Assembly (NCBI RefSeq): GCF_006874625.1
Contig: NZ_CP030034.1
Span: 2,542,001-2,606,000 of the forward strand
Reading direction: 5' to 3'
Origin: Bdellovibrio sp. NC01
Lineage (GTDB): Bacteria; Bdellovibrionota; Bdellovibrionia; Bdellovibrionales; Bdellovibrionaceae
DNA: 64,000 bases
This document shows positions 26,246 through 36,900 of this stretch, in pieces. Numbering within the stretch: the stretch's first letter is position 1; every line of letters begins with the position of its first letter. The position numbers were made by a program, and so were the translations under genes. Under the pieces are notes generated by a model, which worked only from the letters and a program-made list of their open reading frames with translations, did not search any database and was not told the DNA's origin.

Positions 26246-27073
26246 TCAGGTGGACAAATCTGCCACGATGGAAATGCCATTTTTCTGACGGAATACCTGA
26301 GGCGATACCCCAACCGCCTTCTTGAAGAAACGACTGAAATAATGTTCGTCTTCGAAATTCAGTGAAAAAGCGATTTCTTTCACACTCTCGTATGTCAAAT
26401 GCAGTTTCTTTTTTGCTTCTAACACCACACGCTCTTGAATCAATTGCGAGGGGCTTTTTGCGAAATATCGCGCACTCTTCTTAGTCAAAGCATTCGCAGT
26501 CATATTAAGAAGGTCGGCATATTCGGCAGGACTGCGTTTGGTAAGAAAATGTTCATCAATCAAAGATTTGAATTTTTCCATTTGCTCATCACGACGAGTC
26601 AGCAAAGGTCCCTGCTTTAAATCTTTACGCTTAATCCGACTTGTCAGAGCTAAAAACAGCTGCAGATACGAGGTCAGAATTGAATGATCCTGCGTCTTTA
26701 GCTTGAGCTCAATTGCGATCTGATTAAAAAGATCTTTCACTCTCGGTAAGTCGGCTTTATTTAGTGCCAACACCGGCGATAGATAAACGTTATTAAAAAG
26801 CAAACCATTGCATGCAACTTCAGGCTTGTGAAACTCGATGCAATAGAAATCTCCATGAAACTCAAGTACCTGTGCTTTTGCAGCAGTCCCGTGCATAGCT
26901 ATTTGCAAAGATTGAAATGGCGTTACAAAGATCAAACACGGCGACTTGAACGAGTAAATGCCGCCATCGATTTGACAGGTTCCTTGTCCCGAAGAAATAA
27001 AAAAGGCTGAGTACAACTCAACCCTTTGATCTTTCGTAAAATTTTTAAGTGCTATGTTTCGCAGTTGCATCAC
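26246..27073 (-). CDS. AraC-family transcriptional regulator
   Basis: A 275-residue protein: an N-terminal cupin-like sensing domain (about 1-150; GGIYSFKSPCLIFVTPFQSLQIA) and a C-terminal double helix-turn-helix (about 170-270; AKKKLHLTYESVKEIAFSLNFEDEHYFSRFFKKAVGVSPQVFRQKNG), which is the classical AraC signature. It reads in the same direction as the AhpD-like gene, and this pairing is common for redox-stress enzymes. The effector is unknown. Confidence 0.9.
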   Translation of the reverse strand: MMQLRNIALKNFTKDQRVELYSAFFISSGQGTCQIDGGIYSFKSPCLIFVTPFQSLQIAMHGTAAKAQVLEFHGDFYCIEFHKPEVACNGLLFNNVYLSPVLALNKADLPRVKDLFNQIAIELKLKTQDHSILTSYLQLFLALTSRIKRKDLKQGPLLTRRDEQMEKFKSLIDEHFLTKRSPAEYADLLNMTANALTKKSARYFAKSPSQLIQERVVLEAKKKLHLTYESVKEIAFSLNFEDEHYFSRFFKKAVGVSPQVFRQKNGISIVADLST

Positions 27074-27140
27074 ATAACGATAGCAGATTTATCACACTCT
27101 GCCACCATGACGCAAATCTCAACCAAAAGTAAGTCCGTAC

Positions 27141-28052
27141 CTAAAGAGTCGGAAGAGACCACCCCGAGTAACGTTGCACTTCTTCGGAAATATCGGCGCC
27201 TAGCTCGACGTGACGGTATGAATTTGGTGAGTCCCAGATTTTCTTAACAAGCTTGTTCATCACATCGTGACCGGCTTTATAAAGAACAACGTGACCCATC
27301 AGCGGCATTTCCAACGTGACAAGATCACCTAAAGCGTCCAAGGCTTTATGACGAACGAATTCGTCAGCCCAACGCAAACCTTCAGGGTTCACAACGGCTT
27401 CGTTATCAAGCACCACACAGTTATCAAGGCTTCCGCCTTTTGCTAATCCACGCGCCTGCAATGCTTCAACGTCTTTCAAGAAACCAAATGTTCTGGCACT
27501 TGCGATATCACGACCAAATGATTGTTCATTCACATCCAAATCAACCGTTTGCTTACCGATTTTTGGATGAGGGAAATCAATCGTCACTGTCACACGCAAG
27601 CCATGATAAGGCACCACGTATGCATGCTTATCACCTTCGCTGAAATAAATCGGCTCTGTGATATAGCAATATTTGCGGGGTTGATCTTGCTCAACGATGC
27701 CCACATCCAGAAGGGCTTTCAAGAAAGCTCCGGCACTGCCATCGCAGATTGGAATTTCAGGGCCATCAAGTTCGATAAAGATGTTATCGATACGTAAAGC
27801 CGACAATGCAGATACACAGTGTTCGATCGTTGCGACAGAGAATTTTTCGCCACCGATCGTTGTCTGATGAGAGGTTGCATTGACATTACGTGCGCTGACT
27901 TTCAACGACGGAGAACCCGGCAAATCACTACGAATGAAGTACACACCTGTATCAGGTGGCGCTGGTCTGAAAGTCAAAGTACAAGGATCGCCAGAGTGAA
28001 TACCGATCCCGTTAACTACTGTTCTTTTACGAATGGTCTTTTGTAAAAACAT
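27141..28052 (-). CDS. lpxC: UDP-3-O-acyl-N-acetylglucosamine deacetylase LpxC
   Basis: Catalyses the committed step of lipid A synthesis. The 303-residue protein has both LpxC subdomains and all zinc and catalytic residues: E77-H78 (TIEHCVSAL), H235 and D239 (VRHKALDALGD) and H262 (KAGHD). The usual N-terminal TVVNGIGIHSG motif is present. It follows the asparaginase gene by 21 bases and is the last gene of the ruvC-ruvA-ruvB-asparaginase-lpxC run; such a link between LPS synthesis and recombination genes is unusual. Confidence 0.96.
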   Translation of the reverse strand: MFLQKTIRKRTVVNGIGIHSGDPCTLTFRPAPPDTGVYFIRSDLPGSPSLKVSARNVNATSHQTTIGGEKFSVATIEHCVSALSALRIDNIFIELDGPEIPICDGSAGAFLKALLDVGIVEQDQPRKYCYITEPIYFSEGDKHAYVVPYHGLRVTVTIDFPHPKIGKQTVDLDVNEQSFGRDIASARTFGFLKDVEALQARGLAKGGSLDNCVVLDNEAVVNPEGLRWADEFVRHKALDALGDLVTLEMPLMGHVVLYKAGHDVMNKLVKKIWDSPNSYRHVELGADISEEVQRYSGWSLPTL

Positions 28053-28073
28053 ACTAGTTAGACATTACTCTAA

Positions 28074-29078
28074 CTACTGGGGCTTCGCAATGCGCAACTG
28101 CCCGACAACGTCGCCTTTCCAGTTTGTGACTTTAGGCTGACTGAATTGTGATAAGGCCTTTGCTTCATCGATTGTCATGCCACCTAATTGCACAAGAAGT
28201 TGCACCGTTGCCAATTGAGTCGCTCTGCCTGCACCGTCAGAGCATTTTAAAGCGAACGCGACCTTTTTCGCTGGAATAAATCCTGCCATTACACCTTCGG
28301 CTCCGCCTTTAACAATCGCGCGACCTTGTGTCTTTTCAATCACAGCTGTGGCGAATTCACCACTGCCTGAAATGAAGAACGGATTTGTTGTCACCGCTTT
28401 GATAATGCGATCTACCGCGGTTTTGCGCGCACCTGTTAATTTGGAATCGATAAAAGTTGCCATACCGTGTGCGATGTTTTGCAAAGGCATTGCATACGTC
28501 GGAATACCACAGCCATCAATTCCATGAATGGCTTTTGCGTGATCAAACTTTGTTGCCTCCGATAGAACTTTGCGCAGACGTTTTTGCGCTGGATGTTCTG
28601 GATTTTCATAACCGTGAGGATCTTCATGCAAGTGCATGCACGTCGTGATGATACCTGAATGTTTACCAGCACAGTTGTTACAGAACACAGTGGGCTTTAG
28701 ATTGCGGCGAATAAAATCGTGAGCCGACGCTTCGTTGTATGGCAGATGAGGCGCACACACGTACATGCTTTCTGGAATTTTTACTTTCTCTGCCCACTCA
28801 TGCAAAACTGCGAGATGTTCTTTTTCACCACGATGGGATGCGCACGCCAATGCGATCATGCGATCGTCTAATTGAAAGTGCTCAGCCGCGCCACTTTCTA
28901 CAAGAGGAATGGCTTGTAACATTTTAATCGCGCTTCGCGGGAAGGTTACGAACTGAGTATTACCCCAGCTGTGTAAAGGATGTCCTGCTTCATTAACTAC
29001 GCTTGCGACAACGTTGTGTGAACTTTCAACGATGGCTCCACGAGTGACTTCGATGACGATTGGCTGTTTTGATAACAT
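28074..29078 (-). CDS. asparaginase (AnsA-type, PF06089 family)
   Basis: A 334-residue protein with the motifs of the small asparaginase family unrelated to E. coli types I and II: EVTRGAIVESSH, ALACASHRGEKEHL, CNNCAGKHSG and IDGCGIPTYAMPL. It should hydrolyse L-asparagine to aspartate and ammonia in the cytoplasm. It sits between ruvB (44 bases upstream) and lpxC. It fits catabolism of protein-derived amino acids. Confidence 0.88.
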   Translation of the reverse strand: MLSKQPIVIEVTRGAIVESSHNVVASVVNEAGHPLHSWGNTQFVTFPRSAIKMLQAIPLVESGAAEHFQLDDRMIALACASHRGEKEHLAVLHEWAEKVKIPESMYVCAPHLPYNEASAHDFIRRNLKPTVFCNNCAGKHSGIITTCMHLHEDPHGYENPEHPAQKRLRKVLSEATKFDHAKAIHGIDGCGIPTYAMPLQNIAHGMATFIDSKLTGARKTAVDRIIKAVTTNPFFISGSGEFATAVIEKTQGRAIVKGGAEGVMAGFIPAKKVAFALKCSDGAGRATQLATVQLLVQLGGMTIDEAKALSQFSQPKVTNWKGDVVGQLRIAKPQ

Positions 29079-29122
29079 CGCTTCCTTCTCCGGCGGCAGA
29101 TACCACCGGGAAGACGGCAGAT

Positions 29123-30157
29123 CTACTTATCCAAGTCGATAGATTCCATAAGTGTATTCTTGGCGAATTCAGTGATCACACGACCGCGTGGAGTCTTCTG
29201 AATGAAGCCTTCTTGAATCAAGAAGGGCTCATACACTTCCTCGAGCGTGTCACGTTCCTCACTAAGGGCCGCAGCTATTGTATCAATTCCTACGGGGCCA
29301 CCACTATATTTTTCTGAGATTAGACTCAAAATACGACGGTCCATAAGGTCCAGACCATAATGATCCACACCCAACTGATTAAGAGCATAAATCGCGATTT
29401 CCTGAGTGATGCGACCATTTCCTTTAACTTGTGCATAGTCACGCACACGTTTTAACAAACGATTCGCAATACGAGGAGTTCCACGCGAACGGCGAGCCAC
29501 TTCCGCAGCGCCCTGCTCGTCCATTTCCACTTTGAGAATTTCTGCGGATCTCATCAAGATTTTTTGCAACGCTGCTTTGTCATAAAACTGCAGACGTTCA
29601 ACGATACCGAAACGATCGCGGAATGGAGGATTCAATAAACCCGCACGCGTCGTCGCGCCAACTAACGTAAATGGTGCCAATTGGAATTTCATTGAACGCG
29701 CGCCCAGGCCGTCACCTGTCACGATGTCGATGTAATAATCTTCCATCGCCGTGTACAAGTACTCTTCAACGTGACGACTGAGACGATGAATCTCGTCAAT
29801 GAATAGGACCGAGTTTGGTTTTAATGAAGTTAAGATCGCAGCCAAATCGCCTTTTTTATCGATCGCCGGTGCTGACGTCATTTTGATATCAGAACCCAAA
29901 TCGTTCGCGATGATCTGCGCAAGTGTCGTTTTACCCAAGCCCGGAGGACCGCTTAACAACACGTGATCCAAAGGTTCTTGACGGAGTTTTGCTGCCGCCA
30001 CGAAAACTTTGATTTTATCTTTAACAATGTCCTGACCCGCAAATGCCGAAAAATCATGGGGACGTAATTCATTCTCCCACGCCTTCTCGCCACCGCCAGA
30101 GCTTACGTTATCCGTCATATCACTGTCCATGAGACTGCCTTCTAGAATGCGACTCAT
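29123..30157 (-). CDS. ruvB: Holliday junction branch migration ATPase RuvB
   Basis: A 344-residue AAA+ motor. Walker A (GPPGLGKTT), Walker B ([10 protein letters not shown]), the sensor motif [12 protein letters not shown] and the arginine-finger region FRDRFGI are all present, with the C-terminal winged helix (about 270-335). It overlaps the ruvA stop by 4 bases (ATGA). It drives branch migration with RuvA. The first about 20 residues before [12 protein letters not shown] are poorly conserved, and an internal ATG could be the true start. Confidence 0.96.
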   Translation of the reverse strand: MSRILEGSLMDSDMTDNVSSGGGEKAWENELRPHDFSAFAGQDIVKDKIKVFVAAAKLRQEPLDHVLLSGPPGLGKTTLAQIIANDLGSDIKMTSAPAIDKKGDLAAILTSLKPNSVLFIDEIHRLSRHVEEYLYTAMEDYYIDIVTGDGLGARSMKFQLAPFTLVGATTRAGLLNPPFRDRFGIVERLQFYDKAALQKILMRSAEILKVEMDEQGAAEVARRSRGTPRIANRLLKRVRDYAQVKGNGRITQEIAIYALNQLGVDHYGLDLMDRRILSLISEKYSGGPVGIDTIAAALSEERDTLEEVYEPFLIQEGFIQKTPRGRVITEFAKNTLMESIDLDK

Positions 30158-30735
30158 GACAAGCTACCCGACAATGTTTGGAAGCCTTTACGAACGCCAT
30201 CTTCCAACGAAATATCTGTTGGCAAGCCTGATACGAATTGATCGACCAATTGCGATTTGTAACCAAGATTTAACAACGCAGATGTAATTTGTGTCAGAGT
30301 TTCTGACTTCACTTTCGTTGTTTCTTCGATAGAAACCAATTTGCCTTTCAAAGTCAGAATGATCTGCTCTGCCGTTTTCTTACCGACTTTAGGTAAAGCG
30401 GAAAGACCTTTGGCATTACCCGCTTCAATCAATTCATGAATTTGCGCAGGACGACCGCCCGACAAAATGCTCAACGCCATTTTTGGACCGACGCCATTTA
30501 CTTTCAACAGCGACAAGAACAAAGATTTTTCTTCTTTTGAGTGAAAACCAAAAAGCGTCAAAGCATCTTCACGCACGTGAGTGTGAATCCACACGATGAT
30601 GTCTTTACCTAACAACGTTTGGAAGTCTTCCAACGTATAAGCTGAAGAATAGATTTCATAGCCTACGCCATGTACGTCAATAAGTGCTGAGTCGCTCAAC
30701 ACTTCAATAATTTTTCCGCGTAGGTACCCGATCAT
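30154..30735 (-). CDS. ruvA: Holliday junction DNA helicase subunit RuvA
   Basis: A 193-residue protein with the three RuvA domains: the OB fold ([28 protein letters not shown]), the double HhH region ([15 protein letters not shown] and [20 protein letters not shown]) and the C-terminal domain that contacts RuvB. It overlaps ruvC (upstream) and ruvB (downstream) by 4 bases each, giving coupled translation. Confidence 0.96.
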   Translation of the reverse strand: MIGYLRGKIIEVLSDSALIDVHGVGYEIYSSAYTLEDFQTLLGKDIIVWIHTHVREDALTLFGFHSKEEKSLFLSLLKVNGVGPKMALSILSGGRPAQIHELIEAGNAKGLSALPKVGKKTAEQIILTLKGKLVSIEETTKVKSETLTQITSALLNLGYKSQLVDQFVSGLPTDISLEDGVRKGFQTLSGSLS

Positions 30736-31238
30736 AAATTCACCGCTCTTTGTATAACTAATTTCTTTTTAATTTCGAAAGCATGATAGCAAGCCATCGC
30801 CAAGGCATCGGAAGCATCGATGCGATTGATCGCTTTGATGTTCAAGATGGCTTTCAAAACCGCTTGCACATCTTCTTTGCTGGAACCACCGTTGCCAGTG
30901 ATTCCTTTTTTGACAGATCTTGTGGCGTACTCTTCAACCTTGGCTTTACCAAGTCCGGCTTCGTACATAATCACACCACGCGCGTGACCCAGCTTAAATG
31001 CACTGTCAGCATTTTTCCCCAGAAAGATTTTCTCAATCACCACTTGATGAGGTTTGTATTTCTCCATGACTTCGCGAAACGCAGAGCCAAGTTCTGCCAT
31101 ACGCACAGGAAAGTCTTCCTCTGCATCAAGCAAAATCACACCGTGATTGATATGTTCAATTTTTCCGTTTTCAACGCGCACGACGCCGAAACCAGTAATG
31201 CGGGAACCCGGGTCCACACCAAGAATCGTCAAACTCAT
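30732..31238 (-). CDS. ruvC: Holliday junction resolvase RuvC
   Basis: A 168-residue RNase H-fold nuclease. Catalytic acidic residues lie in LGVDPGSRITGFG (first Asp), VVIEKIFLGKN (Glu) and the C-terminal DASDALAMACYHA pair. I start at ATG 31238; the open frame extends to a TTG at 31274 but without family similarity. It heads the ruvCAB-asparaginase-lpxC unit and is divergent from a TPR gene. Confidence 0.95.
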   Translation of the reverse strand: MSLTILGVDPGSRITGFGVVRVENGKIEHINHGVILLDAEEDFPVRMAELGSAFREVMEKYKPHQVVIEKIFLGKNADSAFKLGHARGVIMYEAGLGKAKVEEYATRSVKKGITGNGGSSKEDVQAVLKAILNIKAINRIDASDALAMACYHAFEIKKKLVIQRAVNL

Positions 31239-31322
31239 AGAGATAATTTCACGCCGAAGGTATTGCTTAGTCAATGAATCTGCTTTAAGATTTTTTTATC
31301 GAAGACCGGAGAACGCGGATTG

Positions 31323-32147
31323 ATGCCGAAAATTGAAGCTAGCGCAGTTGAAAGATATCAGAATATCCTCGCAAAAGACCCTGCGTCTCAGGTTTTCGCG
31401 CCTTTGGCTGAAGCTTATCGCGAGATGGGCATGGTGAAAGAGGCTCTGGCAACTGTGACTGCGGGCGTTCAACGCCACCCGCAATTTGTGGGAGGATTGG
31501 TCACATACGCTAAAATTCTGCGTGACACCGGAAAATTTGCTCAAGCTTTAGACATTCTGAAACGCGCGACAGGCTTGGCTCCCGAGAATATCTTAGCTCA
31601 TCAATTAACTGCGGAAGTTCAACTTGCGAATAAAAATCCGAAGGAAGCATTGAAGGCTTTCAAGATGGTTTTATTCTTAAATCCGAACTCTCAATCAGCG
31701 CAAAAAGCTGTGCAGAAATTAGAATCTTTGACTGCGGACGAATACGACGAAGAAGTTTTCGCGATGGCGAAACTTCCACAGGTCAACTTAGATGCTCCGC
31801 CTGAAAAACCAGCACCGGAAACTCCCGCAATTCCAGAGCCGATGTACAAACCTGCACCACCGCCTAAAAATAAGGCGATGGAACGAATGTTGTCTTTGAT
31901 TGATGCCTTCATCGTGCGCAACGATTTAGAAAAAGCGCATGCTCTTTTAAAAGATACACGTGTGGAATTTGGCGATCATCCCGAAATTCAAAGACGTATG
32001 AAGACCCTTCAAGTTCGTTATAATGAACCTGAAGAGCCAATGCCACTGAAGCCTTTGCGCTCGCGTGAAGAACTCATCCAACAAAAGAAGCTCGAAGTTT
32101 TAGAAATGATGCTTCGCAAAATCGAAGACTATCGCTCTCAGATTTGA
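31323..32147 (+). CDS. tetratricopeptide repeat protein
   Basis: A 274-residue cytoplasmic protein. About three TPR units occupy residues 8-135 (LAKDPASQVFAPLAEAYREMGMVKEAL, ILRDTGKFAQALDILKRATGLAPENILAHQLTAE), followed by a proline-rich linker (about 158-185) and a charged helical C-terminus. ATG 31323 follows a possible TTG start at 31320; GGAG at 31308 serves either. It lies 54 bases before efp, so the two may be one unit. The partner is unknown. Confidence 0.75.
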   Translation: MPKIEASAVERYQNILAKDPASQVFAPLAEAYREMGMVKEALATVTAGVQRHPQFVGGLVTYAKILRDTGKFAQALDILKRATGLAPENILAHQLTAEVQLANKNPKEALKAFKMVLFLNPNSQSAQKAVQKLESLTADEYDEEVFAMAKLPQVNLDAPPEKPAPETPAIPEPMYKPAPPPKNKAMERMLSLIDAFIVRNDLEKAHALLKDTRVEFGDHPEIQRRMKTLQVRYNEPEEPMPLKPLRSREELIQQKKLEVLEMMLRKIEDYRSQI

Positions 32148-32201
32148 CTTCCCCCCTGCGTTCTAGGCATATTGGTTCTTTCCAATTGAAAGAGGACTAC
32201 T

Positions 32202-32768
32202 ATGTACGAAACGTCGGATTTTAGAAAAAACTTGAAGATCATGGTTGAAGGCAAGCCTTACGTGATCGTGGATTTCCAACACGTTAAGCCTGGTAAAGGC
32301 AACCAATTCACTCGCACAAAATTGAGAAACATGCTGACAGGTCAAAACCTTGAAGTAACTTTCAAATCTGGTGAAAAATTCGAAGTACCAAACGTTGAAA
32401 ACAAAGAGATGAACTTCTTGTACAAAGACGACACTGGTTTCAACTTCATGTCGAATGAAACTTACGAGCAAATCGCAATGTCTGAAGAAGACCTTGGCGA
32501 ATCTAAATACTACCTAACTGAAGGCCTTAAAGTTGTAGTTCTTTTCTACAATGAAAAAGCTGTTGCAGTTGACGTTCCAAAAGCTGTGAACTTGGCAGTT
32601 GCTAAAACGGACCCAGGTATCAAAGGTGACCGTGTTACTGGCGCAACTAAACCAGCAACTATGGAAACGGGCTTGAATGTTGGCGTGCCTTTGCACATCA
32701 ACGAAGGCGACGTTCTTCGCATCGATACTTCGACTGGCGAATACGTAGAGCGCGTCAGCCAAAAGTAA
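32202..32768 (+). CDS. efp: elongation factor P
   Basis: A 188-residue EF-P with three beta-barrel domains. The modifiable lysine is K32 in VKPGKGNQFTR, at the tip of domain I, followed by the FKSGEKFEV and VTGATKPATMETGL motifs. EF-P rescues ribosomes stalled at polyproline. The MreC, TamB and LysM proteins nearby carry Pro-rich segments, though this is only suggestive. The start has AAGAGGA upstream. Confidence 0.96.
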   Translation: MYETSDFRKNLKIMVEGKPYVIVDFQHVKPGKGNQFTRTKLRNMLTGQNLEVTFKSGEKFEVPNVENKEMNFLYKDDTGFNFMSNETYEQIAMSEEDLGESKYYLTEGLKVVVLFYNEKAVAVDVPKAVNLAVAKTDPGIKGDRVTGATKPATMETGLNVGVPLHINEGDVLRIDTSTGEYVERVSQK

Positions 32769-32801
32769 TTGGCAAAAATAGTTCGATAACGCGAAATATT
32801 A

Positions 32802-32890
32802 AGTCTCCGCAAACACTCGTTTTTATATAAAAATACGAGTGAACTTTAGACTCCCGCGCAAGCGGGAGACTGAAGGCAGCGTAGGAGACT
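32802..32890 (+). promoter_or_regulatory. structured leader of the TPR-tamB-tamA operon, possible SD switch
   Basis: AGTCTCC at 32802-32808 is exactly complementary to GGAGACT at 32865-32871 and again at 32884-32890; the second contains the ribosome-binding GGAG of the next gene. Two local hairpins lie between: CACTCGT/ACGAGTG (32814-32841) and CTCCCGC-GCAA-GCGGGAG (32851-32868). The pairings compete, so the leader could fold with the ribosome site open or closed. Confidence 0.5.
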
Positions 32891-32896
32891 TTTTTC

Positions 32897-33946
32897 TTGT
32901 CCACTTTCATTGAGTTAGAAATTCAAAATTTGCTGAATCAGACTCAAGATCTTGATGAAGTGGCCGCACGTTTAACGAGTGCACTTGAATCTTCTCCGGA
33001 CCAATTTACTTCCGACAACATCACAGCTTATGCGCGCTTCTTGAATGCAAGTGGTAGACACCACAAGCTGACTGAATTTATTTTGCATCACCTTGATAAC
33101 GAAAACTTCCCAGTACCCTGGCCGTATTTTTTTGAAGCCTTGGGACATTCCACTTTAGAGCTTGATGCAAAAACTGTAAAAGCCGTTGTTGAAGGTGTGA
33201 TCGAAGCCGGCGCTGAAAGCGAAGCTTCACGCTCACAGGCTTTGAACAAGTACGAACCGTTGATTGGCGAATGGCGTAGCAATCGCAAATACAAAATTCA
33301 CCGCGACTATTCGAAAAACAAAAAGGCCCTGCTGGATCAATTGATCACTCTGCGCACGCAGCAATTGTACGAACAAGAAAAAAATCTTCTGCAACGTCTG
33401 CAAAAACTTTATCCAGGTGATAACGACATCCAACGCGAAGTTCGTGAACACCAGCAACGTTATGCTTTAGAGATTCTTTCGCGTCGCTCGCCAAAAGCCC
33501 GCACTATCACTGCGGAAGATTTGCAAGTTCGCGATCCACAAGTTGAAGAGACTTTGAAAATCGTTTTGCAATCCATGCTTGAACACGCAGAACAAGAACC
33601 AGATATGGCTTTTGATTTTGCCGTCGCAGCGTTCATGCTTGAAGGCTATGAAGAAGCTTTAGCGATTTTAAAATTCTGCGAACCTACAGAAGCATTATTG
33701 TGGTTGCACCTTGAAGTTCTTTTGAAGTGCCGTCGCTTTGTGGAATTGCTGACTGGGATTGCACACGTTGAACTTTCTTTATCTCATGATCCGGAAACTT
33801 TCTTTGCAACAGCGTACTTGCGTGCGCAAGCATTGTGGGGCTTGGGACAAAAACATACAGCCATTGAAGTGATGGAAGGATTGCTAGCCTCTCGCCCTCA
33901 CTATCGCGCGGCAAGTGCTTTGCTTAGTATTTGGAGCGGTCAATGA
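32897..33946 (+). CDS. TPR-like helical protein, first gene of tam operon
   Basis: A 349-residue cytoplasmic protein of helical repeats with charged heptads in the middle (about 150-185, QLYEQEKNLLQRLQKLYPG). No family name is recognised. The start is TTG at 32897 with GGAG nine bases upstream, in the structured leader. Its stop overlaps tamB (ATGA), so it is translated together with the TamB/TamA-like outer-membrane transport genes and may assist them; that is inference. Confidence 0.7.
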   Translation: MSTFIELEIQNLLNQTQDLDEVAARLTSALESSPDQFTSDNITAYARFLNASGRHHKLTEFILHHLDNENFPVPWPYFFEALGHSTLELDAKTVKAVVEGVIEAGAESEASRSQALNKYEPLIGEWRSNRKYKIHRDYSKNKKALLDQLITLRTQQLYEQEKNLLQRLQKLYPGDNDIQREVREHQQRYALEILSRRSPKARTITAEDLQVRDPQVEETLKIVLQSMLEHAEQEPDMAFDFAVAAFMLEGYEEALAILKFCEPTEALLWLHLEVLLKCRRFVELLTGIAHVELSLSHDPETFFATAYLRAQALWGLGQKHTAIEVMEGLLASRPHYRAASALLSIWSGQ

Positions 33947-36900
33947 AGCGCGTCTTCTGGATCCTGATCACTCCAACATTGGTGTTCTTGATTTTGTGGG
34001 GCCTTGGCAGTTGGCTGATCATTCCGCGTGTTGAGCAATGGGCCCTTAAGGAATTGCAAAGCTATTCGAAGTCATCCCTGCCCGTCGATATTTCTGCGGC
34101 AAAATTGCGTTTGCGTATTTTACGTCCCTCGCTTTCGATGGAAGACATTCAAATTACTCCAAAGGGTGATTTGACGAAAATGCTTTCAAACATTCGTATC
34201 GCCAGTGCGCGTGTGCATTTGGATTTCTTCCAATTGCTTGGCGGTCGAGTCAATCTTTCGGCAGTGGTTGTGGATACACCGGAAGTTCGTATTAACGTTG
34301 ATTCTTTATTGGAAGATAAGACTCCATCCAAACCACTTCCCATTGATGAGATCTTTGCGATCACAGAAAAACTTCCGCTACAAAAAATCTTTGTTCAGAA
34401 TGTTCACGTGTTAGTTGAATCACCTAAAGCCGGTTTTGCAGTTGAAGTGCAAAATGGTGGTTTGCTTTTAACAAACATGGGCAAGAACATCACAGCGAAG
34501 GCGGACGTTCCTAGCTTGCAAGTGAATATGAAAGAATTCGGCAACTACAGCGGTTCTTTCGACACACACATGTATTTAACTCGTCAGTCATTGCGCATTT
34601 TGCAGTTAGGCGCTCATCTTGATCAATCCGAATTCATTGTGCGTGGCGAGCTGACGCCGTTTAAAGACATCACGGTTAAACCCGCTGGTGTTATGTCACT
34701 ATCTGCAAAAGTTTCTTTGGCAGACGTTTTTAATGAACTGAAAAAAGCTCGCCCCGATTTGAAGCTGCCTGAACTTTCGGGCAACGTAACGACAGAAGCA
34801 GAAGCTCGTTTCAATGGTACGAATGATGTGCGCGGCAATGCGCAGATTACAACTCAAGCGGTTGTTGTCGGTAAATTCGAGTTGGGCGACGCAAGCATTC
34901 AGGGCCAATATAAAAATCGCGTCGTCTCGTTTTCAGAAGTGAATCTGAAACACCCCGCCGGCAATGCTTCTTTAACTAATTCACAAATTGATCTAGATAA
35001 TGGCATTTCGTTTAAGACTCGTGCCAAAGTGGAATCTTTGGATTTGCAGAAACTTTTTGTTTCTATCGATCTTAAAAATATTCCAGCGGGCCTTGAAGCC
35101 AGCGGTGAGTTCCCGTGTTCAGGCCAGGTGAAGCCTAATTTTTCGGTCGTGTGTGATGGCGCAAAACTTTCTGCCAAAGATATTTGGGTAAAATCTGAAA
35201 ACAATAAAAAAGGCACGGCTATCTTAAACATCAATACGATGAGTGCCAATGGTCGCGTTGAAGTGACGTCACAAGCTGTGGCCTACAACGCCAACTTGGC
35301 CTTAGGCGATAGCACTGGCACAAGTGACGGCGTCATCGATTTCGATAAGGGCTTTAAGATCAATTATAAAACGAAAAGTCTGGATTTTAAGAACGTCAAA
35401 AATCTTGCGAATCTTAAAATGAAAGGCAGCGCGAGTATTGAAGGCACGACAGAAGGCAACTCTGACACCGCCACGTTCAATATGAGCCTCAATGCCCGCG
35501 ATTTTGTTTTTGAAGATTTTGACTTAGGCAATGTCATTTCCAATGTCAGTCTTCTGCACGGTCACTTGTTGTTTAAAGATATCGCCGGTGCACAGAACAA
35601 AACGCAATACATTGGTGATTTGGACGTTGATCTTACGAACAGCCGCTTATCAGGACAGATTTCTTCACCGACAACAGAACTTGCTGATGTTGCAAAAATT
35701 CTGGATGGTTTCTATCGCTTCCCGATCGCTGTTTCTGGTACGGGTGCTGCAAAAGCCCACATTGATGGTCCACTGAATTTCTGGAAGATGAATTACCATG
35801 TGGAATCAAGCTTCAAGAACGTGGGCTTGGGGACTGAGAATTTCGATCAACTTCACTTCAATGTGGACGCGACGAATGGCAACTTGAAAGCCACGAAAGT
35901 TCAATTGTTGAAAAATGCGTCGGTCATTAATGTCACTGGCGGCATTTCTTCTGAACAAGTGATGAATCTTTTAGTCGACGGTAAAAACTGGCGTCTTGAA
36001 GAATCCAGCATGATCAACAAGATCAATTCGAATATCTACGGCAATTTGAATTTCTCTTCTGAAATCAAAGACACGACTCGTGATCCCCATGTCATGATCA
36101 AAGGCGCGATCACAGACACAGTTCTTGAAGATCAAGAAATCCCAAATTCAAATTTCGTGGTGAAGCTTGATAAACGCTCTATCTCGGGTCAGGTTTCTTT
36201 GTTCGGCGATAAAATGAATGGCGAATTCCAATTCCCTTACGATAAAGGCACAGTGCCGATGATCGTAAAAATGAAGACGAACAAATGGAACTTCTCTAGC
36301 CTTCTTGCGATGGTGGGTGGTGCAAATTTAGCGGCTGAATATGATTCGTCGCTGACTTCGAATATTGATTTGCGCTCGAACAGCGGTGAATTCTTCCGTT
36401 CCAGCGGTAAGATTCACATTGACCACTTCTTCCTGAAACGTGGTCACATGAGTTTGACAAACAGCGGTCCGATCGATGTGACTTCTGAAAACGGCGTGAT
36501 CAATTTCAGAAATTTCTTGCTCCAAGGTCCACAAAATTCAATTCGCGTTTCCGGTAATAACTTTACGACAGAACGTTTGAATCTTGGCGTTGAAACAAAA
36601 GTGGATCTGCGCCTGTTGCAAATCTTTATGCCGTTCCTTGAAGATCTTGGTGGGCCGTTAAATATTTCCGCAAATATCAGTGGCCCGATGCTAAGACCAC
36701 AAATCTTGGGTACTGCTAATCTTGCCAATGCGTTTGTGAAACTTAAAGGCTTCCCACACCCTATCGAAAGACTTTCAACTGAAGTCGCGTTTTCACAAAG
36801 CCGTATCATGATCAATGATATCCGCGGGCAAATGGCTGGTGGAACAATCACAGGTGAAGGCAGCATCACGATCAAAGGCATTAAAGATCTTCCGACGTCC

